A stretch of 64,000 nucleotides of DNA from Mesostigma viride (lineage: Eukaryota > Streptophyta > Mesostigmatophyceae > Mesostigmatales > Mesostigmataceae). The DNA is taken from assembly GCA_009746045.1 (NCBI GenBank), contig RPFO01000165.1, positions 3,762,918 to 3,826,917 on the forward strand, written 5' to 3'. Under the pieces are notes generated by a model. It had not been told where the DNA came from. It did not search any database and worked only from the letters and a program-made list of their open reading frames with translations. Shown one piece after another: positions 45,971 to 55,138 of this stretch. Position 1 is the first letter of the stretch; each line of letters starts with the position of its first letter. The position numbers were made by a program, and so were the translations under genes.

Positions 45971-47083
45971 CTTGGGCATGGCTGGCCGTGGGGCGCGGCA
46001 TGTGTTGGGGTCGTGTCCAGGAAGCCGAACCGCCCAGCAGCGCCGGCACACTCGAGTCGCCTTGCCGAGGTCCAGCCGCAGCGTGCAGTTGGCCTCGGTG
46101 TGCCCCACGCCGGTGCACCGCTCGCAGACGACCTTCTCCTTGGGGACACCACCCTGCTGCTGTTGCTGCCTGCCAGTGCCGCCCTCCTGTCGAGGCTGCT
46201 TGCCCTGACCGCCTCCCGGCCCGCGTTTGCTGGACGCGTTCTGGTTGTGCCGACCACCGCGAGCTCGGCGTTTGCCACCCAACATTCGCACCACGTTGTC
46301 GGCCACCGTCGTGGACAGCTGGGTAACAAGAGTGGTCAAGTCCGACAGAGAAGCTGCTGGCGGGGTCGAGGCAGGCACAGGGTTTACCTGAGCAACTGTC
46401 GGCAGCTTGTTGTTACGCCTGGGGCCGCCCCGGTCCTTGAACATCTCTCGGAGGTGCGCCATGGCTGCGTTGAACCGTTTCTGGTCGTCCGGGGTGCCCA
46501 CTACCACGGAAGAAGCTAGCGCAATTTTCATGCCGAGACCGGCCTTGACATTGGCACGGCTCTCTGGCGTCAGCCCCAGCGCATCCAGAACTGCGCTGAG
46601 TAAATATTCGCTACTCATGTGCTTCAAGACACCCTTGCTCCGGACCTGGGCCGCGAATCTGGCCATGTCCGAGCTGAGGTAATTGGGGTCAAGCGACAGG
46701 TTGCGCACCAGCGCCTGCCCCTCCTTTTCCTCGTCAGGAAAGCTTGAGGTGTCGAGCACCTCTTGCAGGGCCTTCACTGTGTCGGGCCAGGTCCACGCCT
46801 CTTTGCTGGCGTTGATAATGACCCCTCGCACGTCCGCATTACCCGTAGCCTCGTTGCATACCTCTGACCGGCGCAGCTTGGTGAGGAAAACTGCGTCGGA
46901 CAGTTCGTTGTAGTCCTGCCGGAGCTCGCCCAGGCTGTTAATAAACTCCTCCACGGCGGACGGCGTCAGAATTTCTGGCAGCTTACTTGGCAGCTCTTCT
47001 TTCTTGAAAACTTTCCGGGCAGTTGGTGCTGACTGCTGCCCCGGAGCTGTGCTGACCGAGCCACCAGCTGGCTCAGTCGCCAC
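45968..47083 (-). CDS. Copia-2 Gag with two zinc knuckles
   Basis: 371 residues: a capsid-like helical region (ELPSKLPEILTPSAVEEF...LRQDYNELSDAVFLTKL, YLLSAVLDALG), a Pro/Ala linker, a basic Gly/Gln-rich stretch (QQQQQGG), then CX2CX4HX4C (CERCTGVGHTEANC) and a variant second knuckle CRRCWAVRLPGHDPNTC. It ends at TGA 45968-45970. The frame is open upstream of 47083 to about 47190 without an in-frame ATG; 47083 itself is GTG, so the true start is uncertain. An ATG in another frame at about 47171 could be the start if one base is in error. No protease motif is present in gag. Confidence 0.85.
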   Translation of the reverse strand: MATEPAGGSVSTAPGQQSAPTARKVFKKEELPSKLPEILTPSAVEEFINSLGELRQDYNELSDAVFLTKLRRSEVCNEATGNADVRGVIINASKEAWTWPDTVKALQEVLDTSSFPDEEKEGQALVRNLSLDPNYLSSDMARFAAQVRSKGVLKHMSSEYLLSAVLDALGLTPESRANVKAGLGMKIALASSVVVGTPDDQKRFNAAMAHLREMFKDRGGPRRNNKLPTVAQVNPVPASTPPAASLSDLTTLVTQLSTTVADNVVRMLGGKRRARGGRHNQNASSKRGPGGGQGKQPRQEGGTGRQQQQQGGVPKEKVVCERCTGVGHTEANCTLRLDLGKATRVCRRCWAVRLPGHDPNTCRAPRPAMPK

Positions 47084-47218
47084 GGTGGCTGCGCCACTCC
47101 CATCCGCCGGAGTTGATGCTTGCGTTCCCTGGTCCTGGGTTGCAGCTGCGTTCGCTCCGCGCCACGCGCCATGAGCCCAGAAAAATGGTCAACGGTAATG
47201 TTGACTGTTGTGAATACA

Positions 47219-47647
47219 AGTTGAATGCCCTTCACCGCTGGCTAGCACGCCGGCGATGGAGACGGGATTTTTGTTGTTTGGGGAACCGATTGTGGGAGGC
47301 TGAGCCCGCAGCCGCCACTGATTGCTATTGAACCCTTGCAGCTGGCCAGGCCGCAAGGAGCTCAGCGGCGCGGCGCTAACCGATAAGGCATGCTCGAGCC
47401 TCTAACCCGAGACTACCGGTAGGCTACCCGATAGTGCATGCTCGAGCCTCTAACCCGAGACTACCGGCACTCAGCGGATCTGTGCTACCGAGGGCGACGG
47501 TTCTCTGACCGTCCCGGCGCGCACTGGCTTCCGTACCTTGCTTAGGCACCGACTAGCATCTAGACACCAATCTTTGATGCCCACCTGACTAGGCGCCCAG
47601 GCCGGCGACTACCGGCCAGCGGATAGATGCCACTCGGGAGCACAACT
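47219..47647 (-). repeat. Copia-2 5' LTR
   Basis: Begins AGTTGTGCTCC and ends CATTCAACT in element orientation. The internal region begins TGTATTCACAAC, comparable with CGTATTA after the copia-1 and copia-3 LTRs. GCAGC at 47648-47652 repeats 41448-41452. Confidence 0.9.
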
Positions 47648-47652
47648 GCAGC

Positions 47653-48344
47653 TTGCCGAAGGCGAGTCGCTCGTGGATTACTGCATCTGGGGGCACCAAC
47701 TTGCGGCGCACCCGGTCCATCAGCTCCTCTACGGTTTGCGGGTACGACTGGGATGCGATGCTCTCACAGTTTAGGATGCTCACCACCGAGGGGTCCATGC
47801 AGGTGTTGACGACATGCGGGATGAGATCGCTGGTGGCCAGTTCCCAACTGTGGTGGTTGCACCAGACGGTATACTGCTGTTGCCACATGCGCCCCCATTC
47901 GTCAATCTCTCGCGGTTTCATGTCCGCGTGCAGCTTGGGAACATTCTTGAAAGTAGGCATCGGTGGGGCCTTCACCGTATTAGGCTTGGGCCCACCGACC
48001 TCACGATAGGCTATGGAGCCGAAAGCTGGGGGCTGCGACCGGGGGAGAGATCCGGATCTGGCCGGCGTGCCGTGCGTCCGCCGCACCTGTACAGACGATG
48101 GGTGTTCGTACCCCGGGTCATCCAAGGCCACCCTGCTGAAATTCAGGTTGCTGACAACCGCAGGCGAGTGGACCATGCTGCTGTCATGCGCCCTAGGACG
48201 CTGCGGTTGGGGGACGGGTCGCTGGACGGGTATCTGAGTCCCCTCGTCGTGTGCGGTGGCGCTGCTTCTGTCATCCCCTAACCGGGCCCGTGGTCTATGA
48301 GCTCCAAAGGGCGGGCCCTGTGCCCCTGGTTTGTCGATATCCTC
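47653..48344 (-). pseudogene. Gypsy gag, N-terminal half
   Basis: Frame 47589-48347 without the parts inside copia-2: a low-complexity Pro/Arg-rich leader, then a capsid-type region (PMPTFKNVPKLHADMKP, EWGRMWQQQYTVW, YPQTVEELMDRVRRKLVP) ending FGKLQ at the copia-2 insertion. The upstream end is cut by CACTAGGAACTC at 48345, and the open frame runs into that element, so the original start codon is lost. No ATG begins the frame here. Confidence 0.75.
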
Positions 48345-48359
48345 CACTAGGAACTCGGC

Positions 48360-48620
48360 TGAGAATTTATTCTCAAAAAATTCTCAAAAATTCTCACATA
48401 TTCTAAAAAATCAACAAAAAATTGAGAATATTGAGAATATCTGAGAATTTTTGAGAATTTTTTGAGAATTTTGAGAATAAATGAGAATAAATGACAAAAA
48501 ATGAGAATTTATTCTCATTTGTTCTCAGTTTTGTGAGAATAATTGAGAATTTGCCTGAGAATGACTGAAAAAAGCTGAGAATATATTCTCAATATTCTCA
48601 GGTCCAATATTCTCAGCTTT
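48360..48620. repeat. GAGAAT/ATTCTC subterminal repeat array
   Basis: AT-rich sequence in which TGAGAAT, GAGAATATTG, ATTCTCA and TTCTCAAAAA recur in both orientations about two dozen times. It lies immediately inside the CACTA terminus. In En/Spm-type elements such motif arrays bind the element-encoded DNA-binding protein. That role here is inferred from position. Confidence 0.65.
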
Positions 48621-48849
48621 TCCCGACGACCCGAGAAAACTGAGAATATCACAAGGACCCAAAAAACTGAGAAAAACACAAGGACCCAAAAAACGGACAA
48701 AAACACAAGTCCCAAGAAAACCATCACAGCGAAACGAGCATTGCAAACTTTATTAAAATTATATTCTGATTTGGCACGCCGCAAATATGCATGGCAGGTG
48801 CGAAATAACCACTGAAACAATAGCGTTGCGTGCAGCCGTATGCCAAAAA

Positions 48850-49768
48850 TCAAAAGTCTTCCTCAGACTCATCACTGGTTTGATACCCATCATCCTCATC
48901 AGTATTCTCATCATCTGTCTCCCTATAGTTCACATCAGCACGCAGTCTCCCACTCGACCGCGTTCCCACAGATTGTGGTGGCACCGTTGCCGGAGCAGAA
49001 CTTGGACCTGCCTCCGGGGCATCAGTCCCCTTGCGCTTTGTGCCTGGCCCAGCCCTTGGCGCTGCAGGTGCCTTGCCCTTGCCAAGGGGTGGCTTGGGTG
49101 CTTTGGTTTGACCCGCCTTCTTCTTCTTCTTGATCTTCGTCGTCGTCTTCTCGACAGTCTCCGCCGGCACTTCATCATCAGGGATATCAAGCACAGGCAG
49201 AGGATCCCAATCAGCCTCGAGGGAGCGCGTCACAACATTACTCAAAGGGCCCTGCGCGTCATTGACCATGTTCCACGGCAGCTTGGCTGGAATCACCACC
49301 ATTTCAGGCGCAAACGACTTGTCGACCACATACCCCACTGAACTGACCGATGTTGGCAAAACACACTTGGGGCTACGTGGGGCGTCGGCACTGCTGATCA
49401 CAATCAACCTCTCACTAGGAAGGTGAGCGACATGACCAGGGTCGAAAAGCTCAACCCTCAGCACCAACTGCGATCCCCATTCTGGCATGGGCGCTGCTAG
49501 GGCAGTTTGCAAAATGTGTGTTATGTGCCCAAACTGCAACGCGCCGTCAGGCTGGTGGTACGCGATGCCAGAATTTTGGTGCCGCCGAGCTTGCGTGCCA
49601 TCAGCGTGCTCCGTGCGATAGTTGAAACCATACATACGCACTTTGTCGAATTCATCCGCTTTGTCTCGCACGCCTGCCACAGCTGCCTTGATGCGCTCAG
49701 GCACCAGAGGCGCCTTGTTCAATGCAGACTGCTGCACGTAACCCAACTCCTTGCAGTACTAGTGCGCC
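48850..49768 (-). CDS. Transposase gene exon 6: DUF4216-like domain and basic tail
   Basis: After an acceptor near 49769 (TATGCAG) the exon encodes YCKELGYVQQSALNK, then VRMYGFNYRTEHADG...RRHQNSGIAY, FGHITHIL and LRVELFDPGH, a pattern of the DUF4216 region that ends many tnp2 genes. A long Lys/Pro/Ala-rich tail follows, with KIKKKKKAG and an acidic end (DDENTDEDDG...EESEEDF-like). If the acceptor is right, an in-frame TAG precedes YCKEL by one codon; another acceptor close by would avoid it. The gene ends at 48850. Confidence 0.65.
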
Positions 49769-49992
49769 CTGCATACAGAACATGCATGCAAGCACAATAG
49801 CAGGTACACAACAGCGTTACTATGGTCAACAATTAAGTTTGAGGGCCAAAAATGCAAAGCTTGTCATCACCAAAACACTCAAATAGCTGGACTACTATGC
49901 AAAAAACAACGTATGGAGTCCGCATCCGCAAAGCCTGATAAACTTTAACTAGCAAATGTCCATAAAAAGTCCAAAACTAGGGGCGAGCTTAC

Positions 49993-50877
49993 CAGTACTC
50001 CTGGTCACCATTCTTCTCCGGATCGGGGTAAGTCGCGCGCTGCAGTGCATCCCCCACCAACAGCGCCCGCACCTCCTCAAGCTCGCCTGAAGAAAAGCGG
50101 TAATGACTTTGGCGTCGGCGGCGGCCCAGCTCAACCATGCGCGAGGGGTCCGTGGTCAAACATCCCAAATGTAGTACTTGCTCTTAATCTGCACAGTGTG
50201 ACATTAGATACACCCACGCATGGAGGGAAAAAGAAGACATGCTATCAGAAAGGATGCATGAAAATAAAAAAACAAGCCAAACTGCAAACGACTCAACCGA
50301 ACAAAAAAAAAAAACACAATCAAAACAATCATATACAGTGAGAAATTACTTACCCCGGTCTGCTCATGGATGAAGTATGACAGGTACGTCAGCTCCTCGA
50401 ACTCGTTGAATGAACGCTGGATGGACTTCTCCACATTTACATTAGACATATGGCCCGCTGTGACCGCCTGCATCTCACGCTCACCCCAGGCCATGTTCCG
50501 ACCGTCAGGAAGGCCGAGCTCGGATATCTGGGCTGCCAAATGTGTTGCAGCATGCATTGAGCGGGACAGTTCACTGGCGGGAATCACCCGCTCCATGGCC
50601 ACCACTGACCGCACCATCATCTTCCCTACTTCATCGAGCTGCCCCTGCGTTAAAACACGGCCGCTGAAGGCACAGTCCCAGGCTGCGGAAGCTTCAAGGA
50701 ACGCGCTCCGTGCGTGCGGATGCAAACGACCGCGCAGCAAAACCGGCAGATACTTGCACCAATGGACAATCTTATCGTGGGTCTTGGCCTTGTGCTCTGG
50801 CTTCCCCTGCGCCAGCAGCCCAACGATGTTTCCCGTGAAGCAGTCTGGCAAGGACATGTTGATGTGCCTCTCAAGAT
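49993..50877 (-). pseudogene. Transposase gene exons 4-5: DUF4218-like region
   Basis: Exon 4 (50354-50877) starts after TTTATGCAG and ends at GTAAGTAA. It reads ERHINMSLPDCFTGNI, THDKIVHWCKYLPVLLRG and MHAATHLAAQISELG...EKSIQRSFNEFEELTYLSYF, matching the DUF4218 domain that follows tnp2 in plant CACTA genes. Exon 5 (49993-50188) starts after CTGTGCAG with IKSKYYIWDV, then must shift by one base near 50157 to reach TTDPSRMVELGRRRRQSHYRF and ends DPEKNGDQEYW at GTAAGC. The shift falls in a T-run (GTTTGACC), so it may be a sequence error. Confidence 0.7.
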
Positions 50878-51180
50878 CTGCATAAAAGAACATGCCCACA
50901 TAAAATAGCAACACAAACTGTGAGATTTAAGCCGGCATCTTTTAACGGAAAACACTTAAACATGCAACCAACTATAAACAGCTAACAACAGGAAAAGTGA
51001 GAGTTAGCTTCAGATATTTTGATCCATTTGATAACCAAGGATTAAGTAGCTACAAGGACATGCATTGAAATGGAAAAGTCTTTTAATGAGCGAGCACTTG
51101 GAATAAGCATTCTGTTGAAATAAAGTTTTATAAGCAGCATGGACTATGAAATCATAACCATGCTCAGCCGCACAACTCAC

Positions 51181-51363
51181 CACAGATCTCGTTCTTCTCG
51201 TTCTTGGACAGCTGAAAAACTGGCTGACTGCCCTTGTACTTGACTGTGGTCTTCTCCGTTCCATCAGCAGCAACCGTTGTGGTCTCCTCCTTGGTCATCC
51301 ACAAGTCAGGGCTCAGATTGAGCTCCTTAAGGTGATGCCGTACCGACCTGGTGGCAGCTTCAC
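51181..51363 (-). CDS. Transposase gene exon 3
   Basis: Bounded by an acceptor (CACATGCAG) and a donor (GTGAGTTG). It encodes EAATRSVRHHLKELNLSPDLW...PVFQLSKNEKNEIC and joins in frame to exon 2 (…NCTSG) and exon 4 (…CDLERHINM), giving the spacer between the tnp2 core and DUF4218. Confidence 0.75.
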
Positions 51364-51507
51364 CTGCATGTGCACCCAAATACGCAACCATAAAAACACA
51401 TAAAAAAAAGTTTAGTACCTTTTGGCCATAAGGTGGCATGCGTGCAGCAAACTTCCAAGACTAAAAATACCATCCAGTTTAACAATGACAAAAATCAAAT
51501 ATCTTAC

Positions 51508-52224
51508 CACTCGTGCAATTCCCGAGGCGAAGGAAGAAATTCGAAGCCAGGTGGAACTCGTCAATGGCATTCCGGCATTGCAGGGCTGGCCAGTACAGAA
51601 GCCGCGAAAAGGCCTCAGGTAGGCGCTCGTTGTCCTCACAATGGTTCAGATATTCAGCATAAGTCATGTCACCCGGGTCGGGCTGCGTGGTAACACGACG
51701 TGGGTCAGTGTCAGGGAGCATGCGGTCATTGCCCAGGAATACAATCTTGCCGTTTGAAAAAGAAGTCCCCTTCCACTTCGGGCCATGTTTTAAACACCCG
51801 TCATACCCTACATCCGGCATGTTGATCAGCTTTGAAAATGCGGGATAGTCATGCATGGTCATCAGCAGCACCACACGTATGAATGCAGTTTGGAATTCCC
51901 CCTTGGCGTCGTCAAGTACATCACATATATAAAACCCTTTGAAAAGCTCTATTAGCTCGTCTACGAATAGGTCCAAGAAGATGCGCATCTTTTGGGGGGC
52001 TCGCCCTCGGTGTGCCCCCACCAGGAGGACCATGGGGCAGAAATGCTTGTTGATGTGGGCCCACTCAGGCAGATTGAAAAAACAGACCATGCATGGCCAG
52101 CAGGAATATGTGTCAAGCCAGTAGCGAGGGCATACACCGTCAAAGCAGCATCCGATGAAAAGATTTCTCGGATCAGATGCAAGCTCAGGGAACAAGTCCA
52201 AAAGCCGCTGCCAGGCCCTTGTAT
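51508..52224 (-). CDS. Transposase gene exon 2: tnp2 catalytic core
   Basis: Acceptor GAGTGCAG at the right, donor GTAAGAT at the left. The exon reads TRAWQRLLDLFPELASDPRN, LFIGCCFDGVCP (the DG motif near the first catalytic acid), DTYSCWPCMVCFFNLP, FLDLFVDELIELFKGF and MTMHDYPAFSKL...GYDGC, the standard succession of the Transposase_21/tnp2 family. The frame is open throughout. This exon is the strongest evidence for the family. Confidence 0.85.
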
Positions 52225-52434
52225 CTGCACTCAGGGACGCACAAGAAAACAGTTCAAACCAAGGGAAAAAGCAAACATGCATGCAAAACTTAGTCCAGGT
52301 ACCTTGCTGAGCCAGAGCCACAAATCAGCATACCTTGAGGATCAACAGCAGCGGTGCACAAGAACAAGCTTTCAAGGGAAATATTTTTTAAAAAAGGGAC
52401 ATTAAAAAAGCGGAAACGACAGCGCCAAACTGAC

Positions 52435-53047
52435 CTTTAATCCCGTGGATCTTCTTCTGCGGGTGGTCAGGCTCCTTGCTTCGGTTCTCCGCCGCGTACC
52501 TTAGTAAATGCTTTGGCCATCACCGGTATTCTGAAAAGGCCCCTGATCCGATCCTTCAGGGAAAACTTGCGAACCTGCCGATGCGGTCTGGTGGTCACAA
52601 CCGTCTCTCCACTCCGGTCTTCATAGGTCTCATACCGGTTCAGCTTGCAAACGGGGCATTGCTTTACAGTCTTGTCTTTATACAGATACTCGTCGCATGG
52701 GCACGCATCGTACACTTGGTAACCCAGCCCTATATTATTCATCACAGACTTTGCCTTGGCCACCGACGGTGGAAACTGGTTGCCCGGTGGTAGTATGTCA
52801 GAGAAAAACTTAAAGAGCTCATCGGCAAACACGGCGGATGCGCTGTTCTTGCCAAGCAGAGACAGGAGTTCAAAAGACGTGGCGAGGGCCATCTTAGACG
52901 ACCCGGGATAGAGGGGTGTGTCCGTACGAATGCTTTGCACAGTTTCCTCGAAATTGCGGGAAACTCACGGGCCTCCTGCTCAGGCCCGCCATCGGCAGGC
53001 ATGCCACCCATCATGTAGTCATCGACAGACCCGTGCATGCTCGCCAT
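52435..53047 (-). pseudogene. Transposase gene exon 1 (two frame breaks)
   Basis: ATG at 53047 opens MASMHGSVDDYMMGGMPADGG. The frame must shift near 52950 to continue ETVQSIRTDTPLYPGSSKM, then FFSDILPPGNQFPPSVAKAK, YDACPCDEYLYKD and CPVCKLNRYE, the zinc-like N-terminal part of tnp2 proteins. A second shift near 52505 leads to RYAAENRSKEPDHPQKKIHG and the donor GTCAGT at 52434. Both breaks are single-base. Either the gene is recently dead or the sequence has small errors. Confidence 0.7.
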
Positions 53048-54372
53048 CTGGAACCGATAAAACAACTTAAACAACAGGGCTGAAACCGTGTCAGAGGGCC
53101 TGCATCAAGTCAAGATGATGCAGGCCCTCCCACCCTACGTCATGATGGCTGCCCGAGCTACCTACATTCCAGAAGGAAGATGGTCAATCATCATTGGAAA
53201 GATCCACTAAACTGTGGACTGGATCAGGGCCTCCAGCACTGTCGCTATGGCTGTCCTTAGCGCAGGTCTCCCAAATTGTAAGGTAGACACATGTGTGTGG
53301 TTGTTGTCCCGGTTGACTGTGCAAGGTTCAAACCGAATCCGGAGCAGAGTCGTATGGCCGTCAAGTCCGGCACTGTCACTATGGCTGTCCTTGTCCTTAA
53401 CGCAGGTCTCCCAAATTGTAAGGTAGATACACCGTGTGCATGGTTGTTGTCCCGGTTGCGTGAGAAGGTCCAAACCGCGTGCGAAGGTCCAAACGGCGCA
53501 GTGTCGTGTGGCCGTTGCTAAGGTAAGAGATCCGATTTTTTTTAACAATAAAATTTGTTTCAAAACAAGGCAGCCGCATACTGTATGTGACGAGCCTGGC
53601 ACCGCCGCGACGTGTTTCACTCTGGTGAATGGAATGAGATTCCTGCCGGCAAAATACAACAACTAGGATCCAATAAGATCAATCTCTGAACGTCCAGATT
53701 TTTTTTGCGTCGCGCAATAGAGTTTTGGTGAATAGCGAAGAAGCGCTTCCGTACTGGAAGAGTTTAGATAAATAAGTGTGGGTGGTTCCGCTTACAGCAC
53801 TGTAGATAGCAGCTGATGTAGACCAATTAGTCATTCCGGTGTGCTGAAACAAACTTGGACCAACTAAGGAGAGACGTGAGATGTCAGTCACGATATTCTT
53901 AGTTTTTTCCAATCATAATGATTTCTTCACAGTTACGAAACAGGCGTGGGAATAAGTAACCGTTGGATAGCACGCGCTGTAAGATAGTGACCTTGAGTGA
54001 CTGACGATTGCAAAGGTACCAAAGGTTCCGAATCCGATTCCCTCCAGGCAATTGCGTCAGCCGCTGCATGTGCCCAGGGACCACTTTTGGCGCAATTTCG
54101 AATTTCCGGCGCGGTGAGCTTTTTTTGGCCGTCCGACTTTCGCAGCGCAAGATTCCTTGCATGTTGCGCCTGCTGTTGGCAGTGGCCGGGCCAACTGCCA
54201 ACAGCCAAGGCAACTGCAAACGACCAAGAACTTGGAAAGGCGCGGTGTTTGAAAACCTCCATCGCGTCTTGCTCCTCCACCGGAAGTTAACAGTTGTCTG
54301 AAATTCACAGGAGATTTGATCGTGAGATGGTGATTCTGATGCTGTGCATGCTCGTGAGATGGTTACTCCAGG
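53048..54372. other. Intergenic, with two ~135-bp repeats
   Basis: Contains imperfect direct repeats at 53229-53361 and 53367-53518 that share CACTGTC...TATGGCTGTCCTT, CGCAGGTCTCCCAAATTGTAAGG and GTTGTTGTCCCGGTTG. Minus-strand open frames here (for example 53899-54438) show no domain and are not called. The region lies between the divergent transposase gene and the plus-strand gene, so promoters may lie here. Confidence 0.5.
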
Positions 54373-54897
54373 ATGGGCAAACATCATCCGCAGCCTGTAC
54401 AGGTAGCTTCCGACGAGGTGAAGAAGCGATTCTTGCACAACAAGTACTTGGACGAGGGGCAGCCCATAGTTTGCGTCAGTCCCCTACAATATCGGTCAAC
54501 GCTGCGCAAGCAGATCGCCGTCCTGAGCGAGCGTTATCTCGCGCCGGGGATTGTTAGAAAATACCAGGACGAGGACCATTTCCAGGCCTGCGTTGCCCGT
54601 TTGCTCGTAATTTGTCCTTGGGCTGGGGCGCTGGCAACGTCAGAGTTTCAGGCTGCAAAAGCTACTTATGCAGCCAGTCTAGAAAAGTTCAAGACAGGAA
54701 ATCGGAAACAACCGCCCCTCGAACCGACACAGCAGACAGCCGCCCAGTACATTGAGGCGCAGTGGTCCCGATACCTCTCAAACCACAAGGACAAGGATGT
54801 GAAGAGTCCTAGTGACGATGACGACAATGAGGGTCCCCCACGGAAGATGAGGAAAAAACAAGCGAAAGAGCGGGTCAGCACAGTCAATGCCGACTGA
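54373..54897 (+). CDS. Hypothetical 174-residue protein, basic C-terminus
   Basis: ATG at 54373 opens a frame with balanced composition: VKKRFLHNKYLDEGQPIV, YRSTLRKQIAVLSERYL, DEDHFQACVARLLVICPW, then a charged tail with DDDDNEGPPRKMRKKQAKER that looks like a nuclear localisation signal. A stop follows at 54895. I recognise no family. It may be a separate small gene or the first exon of the gene at 55139-59628, since AG acceptors (TTTGCAG at ~55014, CTTGTGCAG at ~55145) follow. It could also be a second CACTA gene product. Confidence 0.45.
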   Translation: MGKHHPQPVQVASDEVKKRFLHNKYLDEGQPIVCVSPLQYRSTLRKQIAVLSERYLAPGIVRKYQDEDHFQACVARLLVICPWAGALATSEFQAAKATYAASLEKFKTGNRKQPPLEPTQQTAAQYIEAQWSRYLSNHKDKDVKSPSDDDDNEGPPRKMRKKQAKERVSTVNAD

Positions 54898-55138
54898 CGC
54901 CCACCGGCAGCAGCCGGCAGCCTCTGAGTTCCCTGACGAACATCGTCGCTTTCGAGAATGCCGCCAAGGCAAATTTTGCTATTCGAAAATCTTTTGTTTT
55001 ATTTATCGTTTGCAGGTGGCCAGCGCCGCCAGTGTCATAATTATTTAATGAAACTACCAATGCGTCAGTGTACCCGGCCCCTCAGTGTACTCGCTGAAGC
55101 ATTAACTCGGACCCTTCATTTCGTATCAATGCTCTCTT

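Larger units (their letters stand above)
41453..47647 (-). mobile_element. Copia-2: nearly intact Ty1/copia-type retrotransposon
   Basis: Two ~429-bp LTRs, identical over most of their length (I noticed one difference, CCTTCGCCG versus CCTTCACCG), enclose gag, then integrase, protease-like domain and RT in one frame, and RNase H after a single frame break. GCAGC flanks the element (41448-41452 and 47648-47652). LTRs start AGTTGTGC and end TTCAACT in element orientation. It sits in the gypsy gag gene in the same orientation. Near-identical LTRs point to recent insertion. Domain order, HGDD active site and terminal bases match copia-1, but the two proteins are well diverged. Confidence 0.9.
1626..48344 (-). 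mobile_element. Ty3/gypsy chromovirus, fragmented by nested insertions
   Basis: All pieces lie on the minus strand in gypsy order from right to left: gag, protease, reverse transcriptase, RNase H, integrase, chromodomain. The pieces join cleanly when intervening elements and one copy of each target duplication are removed: gag joins across 41453-47647, pol across 4539-38846, and integrase across the 607-bp insertion. The reading frames carry many small frame breaks, so the element is dead. The right end is cut by a CACTA-type element at 48345, and no long terminal repeats of its own were found in the window. The chromodomain at the integrase end places it among chromoviruses, which in known cases use that domain to target chromatin. 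It is the oldest layer of the nest. Confidence 0.85.
48345..53520 (-). mobile_element. CACTA-type (En/Spm-like) DNA transposon; right end uncertain
   Basis: CACTAGGAACTC at 48345 interrupts gypsy gag. It is followed by an AT-rich region packed with GAGAAT and ATTCTC in both orientations (48360-48620), a layout typical of CACTA subterminal regions, and then by a tnp2-type transposase gene on the minus strand (48850-53047). A pair of ~135-bp repeats at 53229-53518 may belong to the other subterminal region. I did not find a matching ...TAGTG end to the right, so the right boundary, and whether the plus-strand gene at 54.4-59.6 kb is inside the element, remain open. Confidence 0.6.

Noticed and set aside
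53899-54438. 179-residue minus-strand frame
   Set aside because: No recognisable domain, overlaps the start of the better-supported plus-strand frame, and composition is unremarkable.
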